Source of the DNA: Dromaius novaehollandiae | Taxonomy: Eukaryota > Chordata > Aves > Casuariiformes > Dromaiidae | DNA: 64,000 nt | Assembly (NCBI RefSeq): GCF_036370855.1 | Contig: NC_088102.1 | Span: 42,011,835 to 42,075,834, forward strand | Direction: 5' to 3' | Shown: positions 12,795-23,567 of the stretch, piece after piece | Numbering within the stretch: the stretch's first letter is position 1 | Layout: each line of letters opens with the position of its first letter | The notes under the pieces: generated by a model | What the model was told of the DNA's origin: nothing | Database searches by the model: none | What the model saw: only the letters and a program-made list of their open reading frames with translations | Position numbers and translations under genes: made by a program

Positions 12795-12844
12795 GATGAA
12801 GAACTATCACTTGTAAGTAATCAAAGTTAAAGAGAATCTTCACC
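12738..12844 (-). CDS. SNAP23: SNAP23 exon 2: end of 5' UTR and start codon (residues 1-19)
   Basis: The acceptor CAATTACAG ends at 12845 and the donor GAG|GTAAAT lies at 12738/12737. The ATG is 12794-12792. It has A at -3 and G at +4, a strong Kozak context, and opens a frame reading [10 protein letters not shown], as expected for SNAP23. Coding length is 57 nt, ending on a codon boundary. Bases 12844-12795 are 5' UTR, so a separate non-coding first exon must lie upstream. Confidence 0.93.
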
Positions 12845-15800
12845 CTGTAATTGAGATACCAGTTAATCCTCAGAATGATTTGAAGTGTTTACATTGTATA
12901 AGTCAAAACTGCCTTTTATCAAGTATTTTGAGCTGAAATTAGAAGACAGTTCAAAGAACAAAAGCATACACATATCACTATACATAGTACAATACTTGCT
13001 TAGGACTATAAGGTACTAAAAGAATTATTCAGCTGATATGACTGAGGTGCTAAGTGAAATGAAGGAACAGGCAGTATGAAAAACTGTCACCTTTCTAATG
13101 CCTTCCTAAACATTTCTGAAAATTTCTAGCTATTGTTCATTTCCTGATTTTTGCCTTAAACTGACAAATCTTAAAATAGAAAGCCTCTCTGTTTTGGAAA
13201 AATATTAGTCTACCCAGTAACTCAGCAAGAAATTTGTTTTTAAATGCATTTAAGCTACTAGCATAAGCTTTACATATTCTTCCCCTCCTCTTTGAGGAAT
13301 TTTGACCAACACAGTCAAAAGAAAGGGAAACACACTCACAGATGAAGCACCACCTAAGATGATCCCATTGACACTCTTAGAAGTAACTGTTCTTATGGCT
13401 GGGTGGTGAATCCGTCAGATGCAAAAGCAGCTTAAAAAGTTACAGTTGGTATGTCTACAACCCCGGAAAGGTTTCTCAAATTCATCTCTCTCATGATAAA
13501 GATAAGGTCAAGACTATTTGTGAAGGAAGTCCCAACATACAATTTTTTAACTTTTGCTATAAGCAGGAGATATGCTGTGGCCTGAAGGGACAATAGGAAA
13601 AAGCAAGCCAGTCAGTAAGCGTACTCTTATCAGAACCATGTTTTCAGAACTAAGAATCTGTATTTTTGTTGGAGGAATGCCAATAAGCTGGCACTGAGAA
13701 CTGGAAAACAAAATTAGAACTCCCACACTACATAAGAATTTCATGAGATAGCACATAAGCTGAGTAATAAAAGGATATTTTTTGAGTGTAATAAAAGGGT
13801 TTTTTTTGAGAAGTTATCCCATTAGCTTCAGATTATTAAATTATTAAACCTCTTTCACACCAGTAGCTTCCAATTACATTCAGATGATCAGCTGATATCT
13901 ACTACAAATGCCCTGCTTCAATAACAAAACTGAGTTCCATTCCCCCCTCCAAAACCAATATTTTAGAAGACAGATAGCATTAGTAATTGCTCCTAGGTGA
14001 AGTACAAATCATTTATCCAGACATTAGCTAAGGAATTGATTCTGTTCACAGCACTTTGCAGGAAGTGTGTGTTTGAGCAGGAAATCAAGATACCTAATAC
14101 CTTACAGCTTAAGTACTCCAGATTTTAGAATACTCCTGCAGCCTGGTCTTCAGCACTTAACATAGCTCTTCAGTCTAAGCCCACGTCTTTGGGACTTTTT
14201 TTCTAAGTAGCTGCCAACACAAATCAGTTTTTCCCATCATTAAAACACCACAGACATTCTCACATAAGGCCTTGAATAGCTCAGTTTGCATTAGTCCAGT
14301 CTGACCATTTATTCAATGGCTTATCTTCCCAATTCACATGCCTTCCTATCAAGAAGTTTAGAGAACATCAAGAGAACATCAAGATGATTCTTTGAGCAGA
14401 ATGTTTCAAGTTAAATTTGCTTTTTCTTTTAATTTGGTTTTAATTTATTCAGAAGCAGGATGAAATTTCAATTTTATAGCAGCATTAAACAAATACGCTG
14501 TCTGGGTTGCTGTCATTGCTGCAGAAGTGGTGAAGAAGTGTTATTGTTGCAGAAGTGTAGAAGCCCTTCACTGCTTTTGGAGCCACACAGTAATGCACAT
14601 GTTACCTCCTGTATAGGAAAAGGAATATCATATCTCCAACCCTGTCAATACAGCAGCTTCTTAAGAACCCCATTACTACTGCAGAACAGGCAAGAAATAG
14701 AACTGTATTCCCCAAGTGACCTGAAGTTTTCTTTTTCAGCAGCCCTGATGTCCTGCTTCCCTCCGCAGCTGTGGGTTCAGATTATCCAGCAGCTTACATG
14801 CCAGCATGTAACATACATTATCCCAAATTCGCTATGGGCTTGAGAATTAATATTAATATCCTATGCAAGAATGCCATGTTCAAATCTGATAGCAATTATT
14901 TTGATGAAGAGACTTGGCAACCCACAACTTAACAGCTACTTCATGTGCTATTCATTGTCAAACTATTCCTCCCCAATTTTGTCCTATTCACCTTAGCTCA
15001 CTAAAGGAACTGGCAATTCATTATTTGACAAATAAGTTACTAAAACCAGAAAGTGTCAGAGGCTGCATTTGACACCAGACAATGGCTTGAAAACATCAGC
15101 GCTTGCTACCAAATCTACCGGCTTTAACAGCTGACAAGCAAGCTCTGCTTTCCCCTAGCATGTTCACAGCTTCCTAAGCAACTCTAGGCCTGCCAGACAG
15201 CAAGAGATTCTACGAAAACCTACAGCGTTCCTCCCACTTTCCCACTGAACACTTTCAAGAACAAATGCCACCAGTTTATAAATCAATCTAACACTGAAGA
15301 AACCCAGTTTCAAGCCACAAAGGAAAAAACTTTCTGCATAGCAGGCACTCATGATACAGAGCAAAACATTCTCAATCATATTGCTTCTAGGATTCCTCAA
15401 AGCAGAGGCACACATATGCTTCTGATGCTCACGTGTGGATGCTTGTAGCATTTTGCCTCTTGTAAGATGAAAACATCATAATCTAGAGTGACAGTTCATT
15501 GACTCACTTTACAATTGCTAGGTTAGCCAACTTGTGTTGAAGAAAGGTAAATAAAGCGCATCAGAACTCTCTTGCTAAGAAACATGTTTTGACAGTTTCT
15601 TATCATGGAGCAGAGTGAAGAGCTACTTGCCAGTCATTTCTGATGAGTTCTTGAGCTCTTATATCAATGAAAACAGGGATAGAACCTATGCTTTTCTGGA
15701 GTCTATAGCAAGCTTTGCCATGTACACTGTATCAGTCATCACCATTATAGTGATTTAAAATGAGAGAAAAGCATTTCCTTCTTAAGCCTATCTTAAGTAA

Positions 15801-18800
15801 GTATGCTTTTTAAATTGGTTTGATTAAAGTCTGTTTAATGCTGAATTTCTAAAAAAATAAGGCATTAAAGGACTCAAAAAGGCTGTAATTTTTTATTTCC
15901 CAATTTGTTTGTATGACTGAGCTGGCCAGCCATACTTTTGTAAACAAATACAGTACTCACACAGTAGTTCTGCAGGGAAAGTTAGTGTCTTGAACTGGAA
16001 TAGAAAAACCTGTCTCTCAATACATTCTAATTAATTCAGCAGTTTGTAACACGTAAAAAGTGTGTAAGAAGAACTGGGAGGAAACTAAGTATTTCCAAAA
16101 AGGAGATGCATATTTGGTAGCCACATGTCTAAGTAGACTAGTCAGAACATAGCACGTGCCTTTATTGTAAGATATTCCCAAAGACGATATTAGAATACCT
16201 AAGAGGAGGCTTTTTGTGCTGAAAGAATAGGTCAGCTATTCCAACAGAACACAATATACTTACATAGAGAAAGAGTACTCATTCCCCAGTCTTTCTGCCT
16301 GGCTACCATTAAGCTCTCACTGAGGTCTCCAGCTCTTAATTTCCTGCTATATGACAAAATGCTTTTGTAACCAGGGCACTAAGATTCCTCAATAAAGGCA
16401 AAATACTCAGGAAGAAAGTAACTGATATTACTGAAGTGCCTCTCAGCAGATATTGTTATCAGTATATAAAATTTGCTAATTTAGGCATTGATTTTAATAA
16501 CACCAATGCACATCTATTTTCTTTGCTTTCATTGCCCTACACCCTCATAAAAGTCTTAGCCACAAAGTAATCAAGGGAAAGAGAGACAGCCCACAAAGAC
16601 ACTTTCCTATTACAACATTCTGCTATTTTAGATTATTTTCCTCTCAAAACTACAGTGGTAAATTTTAAACATGAAACTAGGCTTGCTTCAAAGATCCAGA
16701 TATCAATCTTCAGTTGTGCCTAAACAAATTAGAACTTCTTAGAAGTATGTAAAGTCAGATGAAAGTGTATTTACTCTTTGCTACCAGAATACAAGGACTA
16801 ATGTTAAACACATTTCAGTGCGACTCCCCTCCACCTCTTGCATAAGAAAAACAATCATCTACAATGCAGAGCTAAGCGTGCTATGAAAATTACTTTTTCT
16901 TGCAGTAAAGCGTCTCATGATACTTTTCTACCAGGAAAGTTAGGGGAAGACAACATCACCAACCTAACTAACACTGCCCTATAAAAAGGGGGATTCATCT
17001 AGAAACAAGAAGCACAAGAAAATAAACATGAGGCCTGAAGGTCATAAGGATCTGCCTTATCTGTCGCATTTTATTTTGGAGATTGGAGGGGAAAAAGTTC
17101 TGAGAAAAATTCCAACTCTGACCATAAGCTTCAGAAAAGATGTTACCTTTTGACTTCTACATTTGTCTCAAATTATGCTAAGCCATTCCATATGCTTACA
17201 GCTCTAAAACATACCAAAATTAGGATGAAATTGTGGTCCAAGTCAAATGGAAATGGACTGGAGTTAAATTACTTCTATCCCTTGGGACAAGAGGAGCAAT
17301 GAGATAAGGGAAAGAACTTCAGGTCTACACAAACTTTCTTCCTCTAACTACAATCTGCTTTGGAAACCGGACATCCTGAAGGGTCTGTCACAACACTTAA
17401 TGATAAAACGTAATCATCACATTTGCAACAAGCTGGACTGTTTTGAATGTAAGCATTTTACAAGTGTTCACACCCTGAACACTTTTCTCCATCACTGATA
17501 ACATAACTCATTTTGTTACTTAATTTTTCAGGACAGGCACCTAAATAGGAAAAAATATGACAAGCTTTTAGGTAGCCTGGTCTAAAACAGTATGCAGGTC
17601 TTCCTACAAACCTATAGGTTTGACTGGGGCTAGTAAGATACCACTTACTATGCATTCAATCATGACTCCAAAAACCCTAAAAAAGGCACTTGAATTCAGT
17701 CTCCTATATGAGGCCTAAGTTGAAGAAAACTGTGGAAAAGAAGTGGCAAAGGTGATTTTATTAAGTCATTTAAAACCTCAAATTAGGTATTCCCTGCAAG
17801 ACTGAACAAAAAACATTAGAGAACACACAGTGAAACTTTGAATTAAGAATATTTTTTGAAAGTCAGACAGGCAATTTATTTAACTAAAACAAAATCCAAG
17901 TGTTTATATAAAATAAAATCTAGGTGTGATTATTCCATTCTTTCAAACTATCACTGTTACTGTCAAACTCAGCCTAGGTTTTCATAAAGGGGAAAAAAGG
18001 TTTGTCCATAACATGCTTGCAACTTGAAAGATACATATATATGCGCAATTTGAATTCCCTGCTTATAAGGACAGAAGTTACCCAAAATGCTATTTCTTCT
18101 GATCTATAATGAATTACTTGATAAAACTAGTTGTCAAGCAGAAAATCAGTTGCATGTATTTAATCAGCTCTGCCCCAACCCCAGCTACTGACTTGAGATC
18201 TACACCTGCATAACTACAGCTTTCATAAGGCTCTTAACATAAGAGCAAATTCGGTGTTAGCAATATCCACAACCACCTATTGCCTGCATGTATAAGGCTC
18301 CAAGTTTTATTATTTGCTTGTGATCAGAAAGCTAGACTTATTATGAGTTTAACCAACAGCAGTTCTTTGGTTGGGTATCCCTGATGGTTGGTACATTAAA
18401 GCTTTGAAATTAAGCATGTGAACTGACAAAGCCTCAAGATGAAAGAACTGTCCTACACCGCCAGTAACAATGTAGTCATCTTCGCTATCTGTTGTTCCAG
18501 AGCACGCACTTAATTTTACATGCAGTCTTTATCATCTCTGTCACTGCTCCAAGATAGTCTTCTGCACCACTAAGGGTTTTTCTCACCAGCATTTTCTTTT
18601 TCATTAAGAATTACATGTAAATTTGAAGTCAACTATTTACACCAACACTCAGTTTCCAACAGAAGCAAACCATAGGTATAAATATAGGCAAGTTTCCAAA
18701 GCCGTTACAATAGTGAAACTGCATATCCCTTTCAGGCTTTTTCATTCCAAATATTTTCTCAGACTTACAAAAAAGGCACTTCCAAGGTAAGGAAAGCTCT

Positions 18801-21800
18801 GGTAGGCAATTTACATACTGCTTAAATGTGCTTTTCTCCAGCACTAGCACAGAAGTAATTCCAAAATACTTATCAACTCTAGAGAAAAGAATGTTTACTT
18901 CCTTGCTTTAACATAGTCAACATCCATTCAGATTGTGCTGTCCAAAGCACTCAAAGCCCATAAGAATTTTCTCTTACATATCTTTGTGAATTTGAACCGA
19001 CTGCTGGGTGCCAGAAGACCTAAAGTGTTTGTTCAACTGCAATTACACAGTCCACACCTGGAAAGGACATTAGGATACTACTGTAGGCAAACATCATTTT
19101 ATATTGGCATTCAGGGTAGGAACATTTTTTTAAACATTGTTACACCTAGACATTTTGAAAGATCTCTAATTTTGAAAGGGAGCAAGAGCATCAAAAGTGA
19201 CAAGTTTTCCTCAACTAGACAGGTCTCTGCACTAGACCAATATACCGTTCTGATCACTTGTAGTTTAACAAATTCAGCAAGACTTAAGTCTTGCATCTCT
19301 GGCTGACATGCAGCGGTTTTGTACCTCTGACAAACAGCCTTTCACAAATGTGTGAGACACCTGTCACATCTGCCAGATGTCACAAATTCCTTGTCAACTG
19401 GTGATGCTCCTTATTTGAACCTAAACAATCAGGATCTCAAAAATATTCCTTCATTCTCCCTCCTGCACTGATAGTCTGCAGCTAGAAATGCAAGCTGAAG
19501 CTCATCCTTTTTCATTTAAAGATATTTTACTAACATCAGCAACAAGCAATCTGTACCTTGGTGCCTATTCCATAAATGCATAATAAGCAAGAGGTTCCCA
19601 GTTTTCTTAGGAGCAGGAAGTAAAGCTAGAAGAGTACAGTGTAATACTTTTGGCAATGGAAGACAACAGCTGTGAGAGCCAAAAGTTGGGATTAGGTTAT
19701 TTTTTTAACGTTGGAACTATAAGGTTTATTAAATTTGCCTTCTAGAATAATTTCTCTCTCAGAAAAGCTATTTCCAAGTTGTGAATGAAAACCAGTCAAC
19801 TCCTACAAAGTGCTCTAGCAAGACTCAACACTTAAGTCTTCACATTGACTGGATTTTGAGGAGGAAAACAGTTTTTGGTAGTCAGGAACTAAACATGGCA
19901 GAGTTAGTCAGAAAACTTTTAGACATGCATGTCCAAATTATTCATTTTCAAAAAGTCATGATTATACAAAATCTAATCCTTTCTATTCACAGAAAACCAT
20001 ATTTGACTACCTCCTTGTTGCAGATGAATCAGAAAGTAATTCCTGTATTGTATACTTTTTTTTTTTAAAAAGTAATCCATTAGTAAATATACCAAAGTAG
20101 TATCCTTAAAAACCTATAATTGGTAGCTCACTAGATCTTTCCATTGATATTTATTACAAGTAGCAGGGAAGAAATATTAAATAATAGCTCCCAGCTGACA
20201 TGACAAAAAATATGATTGAGAAATTTAGCCCATGCCTCCTTATGGGCAATCACATTATAAACAAAGATAGGAAATGCAGGAAGACACAATCCAGATGTCA
20301 GCAGCAGAATGAAAGCCAGGATATCATGACCTGTAATTTTAGCCATCAGTGAACTGGTACAGCCTCAGAAGATCATGGATGCTCTCTGATCCTTCACCTG
20401 TAAAGTGAGCTGTTGCCTTCCCCAAAAGGGTAGAAAATTAACAAAACCATTTGTAGAAAAGTTTGAAAATAAATTAAGAAAATTCTGTATGTTTCCATAC
20501 AGATTAAAACTAGACAGTTTACCAAGTAGGTGACTTAGTATTTTTGTTGTTGCTGTTGTTGTTTTGTACTTTTGAATTGTTTGTATCATTGATGCAGGAG
20601 TTGCTTTTAAAAAAAAGCTTCCTTAATCAAACAGAAAATCCTACTTGTGTTCAGCAGCTGAAATTCAGCCCAACAAATACAGGCTGGTACAAGGTATCAG
20701 CACCAGACTGTACTCCTCCAGGCTATTATGTCTACAAGATAAATGAAAAAAGCATCTGTGACACTGAGGGAAGGGGCCAGAACCCAAGAACAAGACACCA
20801 CTCTGCATACTTCCTGCTTTCTCTTATCAGCTTCCTGAACACATTGCACAGAGGAGAGAGCTGAAAGAACAGGCGCTAGTAACGCTACCTCCTCAACGCA
20901 ATGTGTTCTCTTCTATACTAGTCCCAACAATCAATTTTTGTTGCTGGAAAAGCCTCGTGATACCTCCCCTGATTTAGTTATTAGCCAACACAAGTTAACA
21001 AGCTACCCTAGATCAAAACAGAGACAGCAACAGCTGCCATTTCTTCTGCCTAATGAAACAAAGTACAAAAAGCAATATAATAAGCTACATAAAAACAGTG
21101 CAGAACAGTGGTGCTAAAGGATACAGACCGATTACCAGACTGCCAGTAAGGAATTCATTGCTCAAATCAAAGAATCATGCAGTTGACATGTGGGGAGGCT
21201 TTTCCTTTGCCCCTAATTGCCTTCCTGTATAGCTGTTCTATCTGCAGCAAAGAATTTTTTTTTAAAAAAAAAGAAGGAGAAGTAAAGGAAAAGCCAGCTG
21301 CTAAGTTCTGAATTGTGAACATTTATTGCCATTTTTAAGAGATAGAAAAGTGTAAGATAAATAACTAGGGAAGCTGTAGAAAGAAATATAACTTCTAAAG
21401 TTTCTCCAACTCATTTGCCTAAGTTGAGGAATTGTGCACTCTGTTACAACATTGTGTTAAACAATAATCGGACTCTGCCCAAGACAAGCCTCCAAAAAAA
21501 AGAAGTGAAAAATAAAGCTGACTATTCTTTATCAGTTTCCTAGTAGTGTTAAGGGCTTCAAAATCTACAGGTAAAAGAAACAGAGAAAAACAGGTTACTT
21601 CTTGTTTGTACCTATCAGAATCGCATTTTACCAACCAGCGTCTAAAAGCAGAAAGCCACAGTAAGAGTTTAAAAACAACAATAACCGCAGGGACTTCTCT
21701 TGTAACATGCAAATACCTCAGCTTAGCCAAGCACAGAAGAAGCACCCGAGAGCCGCACAGCAGCCCCCCCTCACAGCGCCGGGCTCGGACCCCACGGGCG

Positions 21801-22140
21801 AGGCGGGGGCGCAGCAGGGGCTGAGAGCAGCCCAAGGCCCGGCGACACCCGGGGCCCTCCCGTCAGCCGCGGTCCATCACAGGTGCCCTTCCCGCCGCGG
21901 CCCCAGCGGGGCGGAGCCGTTAGCCGAGCGCTGGCCCGGCAGCCGGCGCCGAGCGGCACCCGCGGGGCCTACGCCGCCCTCCTCGGGGGGGGGGGGGGGG
22001 GGCCGCCCCACACGGGCGCTATGCGGCCAGCGGCGAGGCGGAAGGGGACCCGACCCGACCCGACCGCCGGCCTCCCACGGCCGCCCCGCCCAGGGCACGG
22101 AGTGGCGAGCCAGCAGGCTGAGGCTGCCGCCGCCACGCAC
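12845..22140 (-). other. SNAP23 intron 1 (about 9.3 kb, inferred)
   Basis: This is the interval between the inferred non-coding exon 1 donor at 22141/22140 and the exon 2 acceptor. It is AT-rich until the CpG island begins near 21730, then carries an 18-base G run at 21985-22002. Several chance frames of 70-140 codons occur, but none resembles a known protein. No clear transposon is recognised. Confidence 0.7.
21985..22002 (+). repeat. Poly-G run of 18
   Basis: Eighteen uninterrupted G residues lie on the plus strand, so the SNAP23 transcript would carry C18 near the start of intron 1. Such runs can form G-quadruplex or triplex structures and are prone to length errors in assemblies. Confidence 0.9.
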
Positions 22141-22430
22141 CTTGCCGCTACCGCTGCCGCCGCCTCAAGCCCGGCCGCGCGCCCCTCGCCGCCGCTTTAA
22201 CGGCCCAGGGCCCGCCCGGCCCCACTGCGGAATGCCCGCCCGCCCGCCCGTCACGGGCCCCGCCCCCCGGAAGGGGAAGCCGGCACCGCCTGGTTGACGC
22301 GGCACCGCGCGCCACACTCGACATGGCAGGAAAGAGGAGCCGCCCCCGCAGCCCGCCCGTAGCGGGACGGCCGCCACCGCTATCCGGGAGCACCCGACAT
22401 GGCGTCTCGGGAGAGCTCCTGCGCATGCGC
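22141..22430 (-). other. SNAP23: Inferred non-coding first exon of SNAP23
   Basis: In the CpG island the minus strand reads GGCAAG|GTGCGTGG at 22141/22140, a good donor in GC-rich context. Exon 2 needs an upstream 5' UTR exon, and SNAP23 genes normally begin in a CpG island. The 5' border is unknown; 22430 is a loose outer limit set by the NRF1-like palindrome. Other donors in the island are possible. Confidence 0.55.
22421..22430. promoter_or_regulatory. NRF1-type palindrome
   Basis: The sequence GCGCATGCGC is a perfect match to the NRF1 consensus and is self-complementary. It lies at the outer edge of CpG island 1, a usual position for NRF1 sites in housekeeping promoters. It is consistent with SNAP23 transcription starting just to its left on the minus strand. 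Confidence 0.75.
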
Positions 22431-22500
22431 AATGGTGCCGCTGATCGGTGCCGCTGGTCAGTGCCGCTGTGTGGCAGCTGTGCGTGGCCGTTACTGTGTT

Positions 22501-23284
22501 CTTACGTCGTCAGGTTTCGCCAATTGTAGTTATGCTAAATCGTAGCTTAGTGTGTCAGTAGCCCCATTTACATCAGTGAGATTTTTCTGAGGATGAGGGA
22601 CCCGTCATTCTGGGGAAGGACTTTAACATCTCTTGTGTGACTAGAGAGAAAGTTATGGCTTAGAATTAAGGGGCTTGTACTTTATAGTTGAATCAAGTTG
22701 TCTCTCTGCATATATTTTCCTCCTTAAGTATAAATTTTTCTCTACTAAGGCTGCCATTAAGATCATATCTGTGCTATAATATTGTTAACCCAGAACAACA
22801 TCAGGAGTTTTCAACAGCATCAAGCCTCAAAGCAGGTTACTTAGCTCTTCTAAAGCTAATGAAGTGCCCTCTTTTGATGAAGCCTCTGTGATCTCAGAAC
22901 TGGGCCTTGTCTTGCTTTCTCTCTCTTAGAGGGTGCAGATACCCCTTTGGCTTATGACTCTTGAAAGGTCCTACTGAATTAAGGTTTACTGCGTGTTACA
23001 CAGCCCAGCCACAAGCGCAGGTACTTGTTCTTAAGCCTCTCCAACTGTTCCTGAAGCTGATTTGTCTGGCTAAGGTGTCCTGCACTGGTCCTAGTACAAT
23101 TTCTGTAGCTTCTTGCTACTGATGTGTGTGTGATTTTCAGTAGCAGTCTTTCAGAGCAGTAGTATACTGCATTGAGCATTTTTATTGCACTATAGTGACT
23201 GATAATAAGGATTACAACCGCTATCGGTAACTGAGTGTCCCAAACTGATAAGTATGTATCGCTACTACTGTAGCGAAGTAAGTG
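22501..23284. other. Spacer between the two CpG islands
   Basis: This interval of about 0.8 kb returns to AT-rich composition between the divergent SNAP23 and ZNF106 promoters. No exon or repeat is recognised. A 348-codon minus-strand frame crosses its right part and CpG island 2, but it is judged spurious. Confidence 0.7.
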
Positions 23285-23309
23285 CTTCCCGCAACACCCC
23301 CGCCCCAGA

Positions 23310-23328
23310 ACTACGATTCCCAGCAGGC
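23310..23328 (+). promoter_or_regulatory. ZNF143/STAF (SBS) binding site
   Basis: ACTACGATTCCCAGCAGGC closely matches the SBS motif built on ACTACAATTCCCAG followed by a GC-type tail. ZNF143 sites mark many CpG-island and divergent promoters close to transcription starts. A second, partial copy (ACTTCCCGGCATGC) follows about 20 bases downstream at 23347-23360. Confidence 0.75.
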
Positions 23329-23386
23329 AGCGTGGCGGAGCAGGCGTACTTCCCGGCATGCAGCACGGCCGCCTCCCTGCCAGCGG

Positions 23387-23391
23387 ATTGG
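23387..23391 (-). promoter_or_regulatory. Inverted CCAAT box (NF-Y type)
   Basis: GGATTGGCTGG contains ATTGG, the reverse of CCAAT, flanked as NF-Y sites usually are. It lies about 60 bases after the ZNF143-like site, upstream of the inferred ZNF106 first-exon donor. Confidence 0.6.
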
Positions 23392-23399
23392 CTGGGGCG

Positions 23400-23567
23400 C
23401 GGGGCTGCCCCGCCCCGCCGTGCGCCGCGGGTCGCTGCGGGGTCGGCGCGGCGCGGGCGCTGGCGCGGTGGGAGCGGCGGCCCCCGGGCAGCGGCGGCGG
23501 CGGGGCCTGCGGGGCGGCGGCCGGGTGATGGGTTGGCGGGCCGCTGCCCGGGCGAGGGCTGCGATGT
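23400..23567 (+). other. ZNF106: Inferred 5' UTR exon 1 of ZNF106 (start uncertain)
   Basis: The donor CGATGT|GTGAGT at 23567/23568 sits inside CpG island 2. Exon 2 starts with UTR, so a non-coding first exon is required. The left border is a guess. A 16-codon upstream frame would start at 23528-23530 and end with TAA at 32683-32685 in exon 2, before the main ATG. Confidence 0.6.

Larger units (their letters stand above)
21730..22500. promoter_or_regulatory. CpG island 1, SNAP23 promoter side
   Basis: GC content rises abruptly from AT-rich flanks to dense CpG, with CGCC and GGCGG motifs typical of SP1 sites. An NRF1 palindrome lies at 22421-22430. Two ACATGGC sequences near 22322 and 22397 resemble YY1 cores. 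The island lies where a SNAP23 promoter is expected. Long open frames here reflect the lack of AT-rich stop codons and are not genes. Confidence 0.85.

Noticed and set aside
14460-14843. A 127-codon plus-strand frame in SNAP23 intron 1
   Set aside because: No recognisable family, no splice context, antisense to SNAP23, and a length reachable by chance in 9 kb of intron.
20544-20864. A 106-codon plus-strand frame with a Leu-rich, signal-like start
   Set aside because: The Leu run comes from a (TTG)n simple repeat, and the rest matches nothing known. No promoter or poly(A) signal is evident.
21707-21714. An octamer motif ATGCAAAT beside CpG island 1
   Set aside because: An eight-base match is expected about once or twice in 64 kb by chance, and it lies outside the likely core promoter.
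21419-22432. A cluster of overlapping open frames on both strands (60-196 codons)
   Set aside because: They lie in or beside CpG island 1, and their composition is low-complexity Arg/Pro/Gly/Ala. Open frames on both strands at once point to base composition rather than coding.
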